NCBI GenBank assembly: GCA_900073065.1
Contig: FJOG01000003.1
Location: 103,790 to 167,789, forward strand
Origin: Phialocephala subalpina
Lineage: Eukaryota > Ascomycota > Leotiomycetes > Helotiales > Mollisiaceae
Reading direction: 5' to 3'
Length of the DNA stretch: 64,000 nucleotides
Positions within the stretch are counted from its first letter, which is position 1. Each line of letters opens with the position of its first letter. The position numbers and the translations under genes are program-made. The notes under the pieces were generated by a model. That model was given only the letters and a program-made list of their open reading frames with translations, ran no database searches and was not told the origin of the DNA. This document shows, in pieces, positions 57,539-64,000 of this stretch.

Positions 57539-58446
57539 ATGATTCGCCTTCTTTCCGTCTCAATCATTGCACTCGCCATTATCGGTGCTTATTATTTCAA
57601 CCGGATCGAACTTTCATTCTTTGGACTTCAACGATTGGCAACTTCACAGATGTCTACTTCACTTCAACCCATTGGCAGTTCAATCAGCTATTCCTGCGGC
57701 ACTCAAAACGTACAGCCTCATTTCTTGTCATATGATCCAGTCCTCGTTTATATTGAGAGCTTCTTATCGCCCTATGAAGCTCAACACCTCAAGGAACTTG
57801 CGTAAGTTGAAAGGTTCTCCGTTAATAACAACCGATCTTGCTATATTAAGACCAACTCTCACGTTACTAATGGTCTTTCAGGCTTTCGCATTACAGCAGC
57901 TCCACCATCACGGCATCGAAAGAAAATCACAAAAACGAAGATGTCGACGGAGATATTCGCAGGAGCGAAACAGCATGGCTTCCCTCTCCGGATCCTGTTG
58001 TGGACTGCGTCCGGCAGCGAGCAGCTAATTTCCAAGGCCTCTCGTCCAACAAGAGCATGGAAGCTTTGGCAGCAGTGAGATACAATACCGGTCAAGAATA
58101 CAAAGCTCACTTCGACTGGAATCCCTTCACCAAGCGTCCATCCGATAGACGGACAAGTTTCTTTGCAATTCTTGATGCAAATTGTACCGGGGGTGCGACA
58201 CACTTTCCAAAAGTTAAAAGCATTGCGTGGGGCTCTGACAAAAGGTGGTGTGACTGGCTTGACTGTAGTAGACCGCTGGAGGAAGGAATATTCGTGCGCC
58301 CTATTGTGGGCAATGCACTGTTTTGGGTTAATTTCAAGGAAGATGGAACTGGCCATCCAGCAACATTACATGCTGGAATGCCCGTCGTGGAGGGAACCAA
58401 GATTGGTTTGAATATGTGGACGTATGGAAAAACTTCGAGGAAATAA
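57539..58446 (+). CDS. 2-oxoglutarate/Fe(II) oxygenase, prolyl 4-hydroxylase type, 275 aa
   Basis: Exons 57539-57801 and 57882-58446 join as GC and G at GTAAGT and TTTCAG (828 bases). The N-terminal helix (1-20, LLSVSIIALAIIGAYYF) is a signal anchor, so the enzyme faces the ER lumen. The catalytic domain has RYNTGQEYKAHFDWNP with His164 and Asp166, FFAILDANCTGGATHFP, and LHAGMPVVEGTKIGLNMW with His251 and Lys261 for 2-oxoglutarate. This is the complete prolyl-4-hydroxylase-like set. Such enzymes hydroxylate peptidyl proline or other residues using O2 and 2-oxoglutarate. Placed among UstYa-like genes with the same lumenal orientation, it may hydroxylate the same peptide; this is inference. Confidence 0.88.
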
Positions 58447-58821
58447 AAAATCATGGATCCACAATTGAGAGCATGATTGCGTAGTCTCTTCTCATCTTCT
58501 CTTCCTCTAGCAAGTTCTTATCCAAGTGAGCCTTGAAAAGCTCCAGATTTAGATCCCCACAACGAAATATATAGACCATATCCTAGAACCAGCTGCTACT
58601 GATAGGCACCAAGAAAGTGTTATCTTGGTATTTCCACAATCCTGTCTTTTCCGCTTCATCTTCTCCGCAAAATTCGTAATCATAGTGTGTAATGACCGCG
58701 GTGACTCTAAAGTTTTGAAAATTCAATTATGCGATTAGATTGATGAGAATGGATAGACTGCCTAGATCTGATTGCATTACTAAATTGGCTAGAAGTCCTA
58801 TATCCTCGCAATACCTCATCC

Positions 58822-59622
58822 TCATGGCCGTGTCTGATTTGATCCCACCCAAGGTACTCTGTACTCATAACGTTCCTTCACGTACTCTCTGACTACACCC
58901 CAATTTCTGCATGTATGTACCACATCAGACTGAACAAAGCTTCTTCCGTGTCCCTCGTACCAGATGACAGGGATCGGAGTCAAATCTGCATGGCACATGA
59001 GCTCCTGGCGAATGTGATCGAGACAATGATCCCGATGTCCTCGGTCTGGGTACGGCATTTTGCCTTTGAAGTAGTAGTCACGGTCCAGCATCTTCCTGAG
59101 CTGGTCAACGCAATGCAGCGTGTGGAAAACGTCAAGCCCAATCAGGTATCCCAAGTTCTTGTGATTGTGAAGCCCATGAGGCTTGCCGAAAGTTGACTCT
59201 GCCTCCCCTTCCGTAACTGTGAAATATCGTCCAACTAAGAGTTCATCCCACGCCTCATCTATCCTGTCACTTGGCGGTCCAACGTACATGGGCTCGTTTG
59301 GATTATGTATCTTGTAGCTGGTGCCGTTCTGATGCCATCGAGGACCTCCCCAGAACATGGTTGGCTCTTCTTTGATGATATTTTTGATATTCTCAAACTC
59401 CGTTCGAAATCCGGTTGCAAAAGAGCCTGGTCCAGTGGCGTGCTGAGTGCGGTATCTCGCTTCGTAGACAAAATATGTTGTTGTGAATGCAAAGAATGAA
59501 GCCATCAACCATCCCAACCAGGCTGTTGTATTCTGGGAATGCCCGGAAGTTCTGAGGCTGCTCTCCGAGCTATCGATGTTCTGCGAGAGAGCTTTGTATT
59601 TGGAGAAAAATGGGAGCGCCAT
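58822..59622 (-). CDS. UstYa-like (DUF3328) protein 3, intronless, 266 aa
   Basis: The frame is open up to 59928, but the ATG at 59622 gives the normal family length and a short cytosolic segment. The membrane helix is at about 37-53 (LGWLMASFFAFTTTYFV). The lumenal part has FWGGPRWHQNGTSY, YVGPPSDRIDEAWDELLVG, LDVFHTLHC (HTLHC 167-171) and HRDHCLDHIRQELMC (HRDHC 196-200), with VHTCRNW near the end. All family blocks are intact. Unlike three of its neighbours it has no introns. This may reflect a separate origin or retroposition, or simply family variation. Confidence 0.9.
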   Translation of the reverse strand: MALPFFSKYKALSQNIDSSESSLRTSGHSQNTTAWLGWLMASFFAFTTTYFVYEARYRTQHATGPGSFATGFRTEFENIKNIIKEEPTMFWGGPRWHQNGTSYKIHNPNEPMYVGPPSDRIDEAWDELLVGRYFTVTEGEAESTFGKPHGLHNHKNLGYLIGLDVFHTLHCVDQLRKMLDRDYYFKGKMPYPDRGHRDHCLDHIRQELMCHADLTPIPVIWYEGHGRSFVQSDVVHTCRNWGVVREYVKERYEYRVPWVGSNQTRP

Positions 59623-60410
59623 TGCGATGCTTGAAAAGAATGACGGATTTTGGGAATATGAAGTGGTGTTTGGTGAACGTTGAATTGGGGGCAATGGCAA
59701 AAGGCCCATCCTCTTCAGTGGTTGTGATAATGGCTCAATGCTCGTCGCAAAATCACCAAGGTTGACCCCATGTTCTTCGTATTCGTCTATTCTTGCGTTC
59801 AAAGTTTGCCGATGTGATATACCCGTCCCCCAAACAAACTCTAATTCTTGACAAGGACGATCATCATTGAAGGATCCGCGAAGTCGGAGCGGGAGGCAGA
59901 CTTTAGAGTTTCCCGGTCTTTCATGCATCTTGACAACCCACCCATGGCATCCGCCAAGTCCAAACGACGTGGAGTTCCGCGGGGTTTCGGCGGTTATATC
60001 CTTGGCTAGAATGCTTATGCGGATGTCACATCACGAGAGCGGCCCCTGAATGTCTAGTAACCTGTTTTCATATTCCCCAAGGCACCACAGTGGAGTCACC
60101 ATACGCACATAGTAGGGAAGTTGCTGACTCGTCAAGCTCAAAAAAGAGAATCCTCAGCAACAAGTTTTGGTCCTATCTATCATGAGGTACTTTACTAGCC
60201 TATGTAGAAAAACATGGCCTTGATTGTACGCAGGGCTTCAAGAGAACCCGAGAGGGATACAATGACCCCCCTGCGCCTATATCACCAGCCTCAGACCTGC
60301 GGGAAATATTGAAGCTCTTCTTCTACAGTATCCGAATTTGTATGTAACCGTTAGGGAAATTATTGCAAGTTCTATCTGCCTCCACCCCCCTCCCTCCTTC
60401 GAACCAAAAA
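59623..60410. other. intergenic, no gene seen
   Basis: The left 300 bases continue as open minus-strand frame upstream of UstYa-like 3 but lack family features. The rest shows nothing. Confidence 0.4.
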
Positions 60411-61508
60411 TCAAGCATTCAGGTGAGTTACAGGTATCCTGGCAGATCTTGGTACAGCAATGCTGCCATTGTATCTTGCTCTGGAAAATTCCAGAAGCTT
60501 ATCAAACTTCCGGCAGGTATGGAGCTGCTTTGGATTGATGTACTGTCCACGTTTGTCATGCCATTCGCTTGGTGAAATGACACTTGTGCCTTGGCACATG
60601 ATGACCTGCCTCAGATGGTCGATACAGTGTACTGAGAACAAGTCAGAAAAAGGGATCCTTCATGATATCTCTGGCTCATCGAGCATAGGCTAGGGGCTTA
60701 CGTTGATGTACCATTCCACGGTACTGTTCTTCGGGATAGTAATCTCGTCGAAGTGCTTTTCGGAGTTGGTTCTGTAATCCTCAGTTGCCAGATTTCTGTA
60801 CTTTCTGTCAAGTGGATTCTTACCAGACAATGGATGCAATGAAACAAGTCGAGCCTGGTCAAGTTCTGATCAGCAAAAGTTTGGTAGAAGCGATAGGTAA
60901 ATCTCACGTTCCTGTCCATCCGCCCCTGATTCGATCGCGATATTTATCCCAATCCGTAGGCCAAAGCTGCTTAGCCTCACTCTCGGAGACAGAAAAGTAA
61001 TGCGACTCTCCCCCGATGATGGCATTCCACGCTTCATCGATCTCATGACTTGGCTCCCCAACGTAAATTGATGGCCCCAGGACTTCTTCGCCATCAACAA
61101 AATCCACTCCGCCAGTGAAGGTTGTTTGCACGAGTTCAAAAACATGAGATGGCGCTATCATGAGACTTGTCAGTGCTTGCAGATCACGATGCATTTGGGT
61201 AACTCACTGATGACACTTTCTTCCACAAAGCCGCTCTCGAACGTCCCCAAAGTCCCGTGGCGTGGCAATTTCCCAATTGCGACACCTGCAACGAAAGAGA
61301 TGATTGTCCAGACAATCAAGGCAATAATCGCGCCTGCCAAACGCATGGAGTAAAGGGGATCCTTGTGTGGGCGGTTGAGAGCATTGGCGGGCTTGGGAAG
61401 AAGGAAATCCTTTGACTCGGTCTCCTCTCCCAATTCTTCAACATTCAATAGTTCCTGACTATGTTGGGTTGTGGATTGAGGGTTCTGGTATTGGCGATCC
61501 GAAAACAT
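60411..61508 (-). CDS. UstYa-like (DUF3328) protein 4, 5 exons, 289 aa
   Basis: Exons on the minus strand: 61508-61208, 61154-60908, 60854-60824, 60771-60702, 60631-60411 (870 bases). The cytosolic segment is about 55 residues, then a membrane helix (about 56-79, LAGAIIALIVWTIISFVAG). The lumenal domain has YVGEPSHEIDEAWNAIIGG, LDLFHCIHC (HCIHC 188-192) and HQLHCIDHLRQVIMC (HQLHC 215-219), then LHTCRKF. The 31-base exon ending at HCL has the same size and phase as exon 4 of UstYa-like 2, showing common descent. The gene is intact and is divergent from the DMT transporter across 451 bp. Confidence 0.87.
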
Positions 61509-61959
61509 CTTGAAGAATTGCTATAAACAAAGACGTGAAGATGAATGTAAATGTGCAAGTCAACCGACGATCGATTACAACAAACTGCGCTTTCAGAATT
61601 CTGTCCAAGTCTTGGATGACATCGAAGTTTCGGATCCTTTGGGAGTAGCCGAGGCTGCCGTGCAGGGAACAGATTTCCAGGGCCGAAGTACAAAGTATAA
61701 TTCCAAAGTGAGAGGGGGGAGTTTTCATAATTGTGGGGCTGAGAATGACCGGGATCGTCGTCCCATGCGGATATGTGAAAGGCCGGGACATATATTCGAT
61801 TTCGAAACGTGAGTCGCGCAACCCCCCTGATCAGCCCCCCCTGATCAGCCCCCCCGCTCACAGACTTCCAGTTCAACGCGCAAAGGTGGAGTGGAAGCTG
61901 AGCAGTCCCATCTTCCAATCTTCTCGTTGATAGTCTTCCACTCATGTTTTCATACTACA
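61509..61959. promoter_or_regulatory. shared divergent promoter region
   Basis: The 451 bp lie between the start codons of UstYa-like 4 (minus) and the transporter (plus). A short direct repeat CCCCCTGATCAG occurs twice at about 61823-61848 within a C-rich run; TGATCA is palindromic. Coordinated expression of the two genes is plausible. No TATA box is clear. Confidence 0.4.
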
Positions 61960-63105
61960 ATGATCGGAAAAGGGGCAGCATTGGTGCTTGGCTCTCAACT
62001 AGTAGCAGTGATCATTCACACTCTGGTCAAATTCCTTGAGACCAGGTCACATGCAGATACCCAGCAGATCTTGCAGGCACGCTTCTTTCTAGCATTGATT
62101 GTCAATACATCAATTCTGCGATCTCGAAATCCAGATGCCTTGCCACTTGGATCCAAGCAACTTCGAGAGCTACTAGTCTTGAGAGCAATGGGTGGCATTT
62201 GCGGTGCAGCTGGGTTCTATTGTATGTATTTTCGCAAGTGTGGAGTTTGGGGACAATACTTCGCTTTCCTGCTCACTGACATTGCAATGGCACCAGATTC
62301 TCTCAGTTATCTCCCACTTGGCGATGCAACAACTCTGAATCTCCTCGCACCCCTGGGTGCCGGTCTTATTCAAACCTTCGTTGGCAAGGGAAGGTTTACT
62401 CCCATTCAACTCGCTGCAGTATTCATCGCGTTCATCGGTATCGGCCTGGTGACAAAACCGGGACTTACTTTTGATCTGATCACCAGAGGATTTGCTAGTC
62501 CTTTGGCTTCCGCCGAGCCGCAAAGCTATCAGTCGGGTAATATCAATAAAGGCTTCGGCTGTGCCCTTCTTGGTATTATTGGCGGCATTGTAAGATCCAG
62601 GCCCAGCTTCTCCTCATTTTCGGTCTAATAAAGTTAGCTTTCTTATACCACAATCGCGAGCATTGGAAATAGAGTCCACCCGTTAGTCATTTCCAATTGC
62701 TTTTCTGTTGGTATGCTGGTATTTAGCTCCGTCTGCTTTGCACTGTTGCCAGGTGTCACCTTCGACTTCCATCTCGACCTTCTTCAGTGGCTTGTGTTGG
62801 CAACAATTGGTCTTTTTGGGACCTTGATGGTAAATCCTGATCTCTGAAGTTGAGCTTTAAGTTAAGGGTGCTAATCTCTGTGATTTTAGGAATATCTTTT
62901 GACTGCTGGACTTGCGGAGGAAAAGCGTGGCTATGCCGTACATATGCTTTACTCACAAGCAGTATTAGCTCTCATAGCACAGGCCTTGGTGTGGCATATC
63001 GTGCCAGACATTGCATCATGCGTTGGAGCATTCCTCATCGTACTTGGTCTGTTCTTCATATCAGAGTCTGAAAGGAACGCATGTGAGCAAACATCAGCAG
63101 TATGA
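61960..63105 (+). CDS. DMT/EamA-family membrane transporter, 4 exons, 320 aa
   Basis: Exons are 61960-62221, 62297-62589, 62638-62829 and 62890-63105 (963 bases). The protein is hydrophobic throughout, with about ten predicted helices in two EamA-like halves. The first half shows ALVLGSQLVAVIIHTLVKFL, RFFLA, LRAMGGICGAAGFYYSL and YLPLGDATTLNLLAPLGAG; the last is the classic DMT block. The second half ends VPDIASCVGAFLIVLGLFFI. The relatives are solute exporters or nucleotide-sugar and drug/metabolite transporters. Next to UstYa-like genes it could export a product or supply a precursor. Substrate is unknown. Confidence 0.88.
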
Positions 63106-63730
63106 AACGAGATCAAGCTTCTCTTGTATGATTTCCAAACCGTCATGTGTCCCGAGCCCAAGAACTTCTGCCATTTATATTTTCTCACCACTTGCGGGGT
63201 ATTCTCTACCTCGAATATAATTCACTCCACCTCCCATCACAGGTCACTCTTGGATTTATATATTTCTTCGATATCCGTAACCAGTCCCAACAACCTACTC
63301 TCACAAACCTTTACTCTCGTCTTATCATCGAGTTAGCAGGAGGAAGAATCGATTCTGGAGCACGTGTTGAGCAAGAGTGGCGCTGAATGCTATCAACGTA
63401 TGGCGGGCAGTCGAGAGATGTGCGTGCGAGGAAATGCGAAAAGGCAGGCAATCGAGAAATAGGAAAATGAGTTGGGTGTTTTGTATGAACTTGGTCGAAT
63501 AGTGGTTGAAACTCGACTCGATCGTCTCTTCGAGATGTGTGAGCATGGAGAAGTGATGCCTCGGTGGTGATATGTAGGCTTGAAGTTTGACAACACCCCG
63601 AAAAAAAAGTTGCGGCACTACATCTTCAACACAGCAGCCATGGACGACATCGAATCCCTCGAACTGCTCTCACGGTCTCGAAAGTGACCTCAGAGTTGCA
63701 GAACCATCTCAGTATCAGCGACAAAAATTA
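63106..63730. other. intergenic, no gene seen
   Basis: There are only short overlapping frames. The composition shifts to AT-rich at about 63730. Confidence 0.4.
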
Positions 63731-64000
63731 ATTATTTCGATAAAAATTAAATATTGAATTCTTTATTTCTATATTATACAAATTATAAAAGGAGTCTATT
63801 ATAAAGAATTAATTTAATATATATAATATAAAATGTATTTCTAAAGAGAATAAATTAGAATAATTCTTTTTAAAAGAATTTGATTATTAATATTTAATAT
63901 TTAAACTCAAAACTCGAAATGAATTTTAATTTTCTATTTGCTCGAACCCTTTATATTCTAACCGCGTGGTTTTTAACGAATAAGGGTCTAAAGTTATATT
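63731..64000. repeat. start of another AT-rich RIP block
   Basis: The last 270 bases have the same TA-rich, CpA-poor composition as the other blocks and mark the right border of the gene island. The element it belongs to lies outside the window. Confidence 0.65.

Noticed and set aside
59623..59928. N-terminal extension of UstYa-like protein 3
   Set aside because: The frame is open upstream, but the extra 102 residues have no counterpart in the family. The ATG at 59622 gives the normal distance to the membrane helix.
1..64000. tRNA genes
   Set aside because: Scanning by eye for A- and B-box pairs with a cloverleaf gave no convincing candidate. A covariance-model search would be needed to exclude them.

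Overview
The window is nuclear DNA of a filamentous ascomycete (Pezizomycotina). The genes carry short GT-AG introns of about 46-160 bp. GC-balanced gene islands alternate sharply with blocks that are almost entirely A and T. The transposon fossils in those blocks carry C-to-T stop codons (CAA/CAG/CGA/TGG to TAA/TAG/TGA), the mark of repeat-induced point mutation (RIP). Intron joins below were made by hand from splice signals, reading frame and family motifs. In every gene called intact, the exon lengths add up to a multiple of three.

Layout. 1-2.1 kb: moderate-GC debris with one small MADS-box-like open frame. 2.1-21.2 kb: AT-rich block holding a 12.5-kb minus-strand Ty3/gypsy LTR retrotransposon (2733-15221), a 20-N assembly gap (16056-16075) and a 1.84-kb Fot1/pogo-type DNA transposon with 52-bp inverted repeats and a TA duplication (16993-18829). 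21.2-28.2 kb: a small gene island with a cytochrome P450, a trichodiene-synthase-family terpene cyclase and an aldo-keto reductase, which looks like a compact sesquiterpene locus. 28.3-30.2 kb: AT-rich. 30.2-47.2 kb: an eight-exon A-T-R adenylate-forming reductase (31833-35360), several decayed genes, a large Clr5/ankyrin-repeat protein (40176-44178) and a small membrane protein. 47.3-51 kb: two secreted or surface cysteine-rich proteins. 51.2-63.1 kb: four intact UstYa-like (DUF3328) genes, a fifth more distant relative, a 2-oxoglutarate/Fe(II) oxygenase, a small secreted cysteine-rich protein and a DMT-type transporter. AT-rich DNA resumes at about 63.73 kb.

How the genes may work together. 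UstYa-family proteins are oxidases or cyclases of fungal peptide pathways (ustiloxin, asperipin, phomopsin, cyclochlorotine). Five such proteins with an oxygenase and a transporter in 12 kb suggest a peptide-modifying biosynthetic cluster. No classical precursor with Kex2-separated core repeats and no peptide synthetase is visible in the window, so the substrate is unknown. The P450, terpene cyclase and reductase would fit cyclisation of farnesyl diphosphate followed by oxidation and carbonyl reduction. Both pathway statements are inference from gene content.
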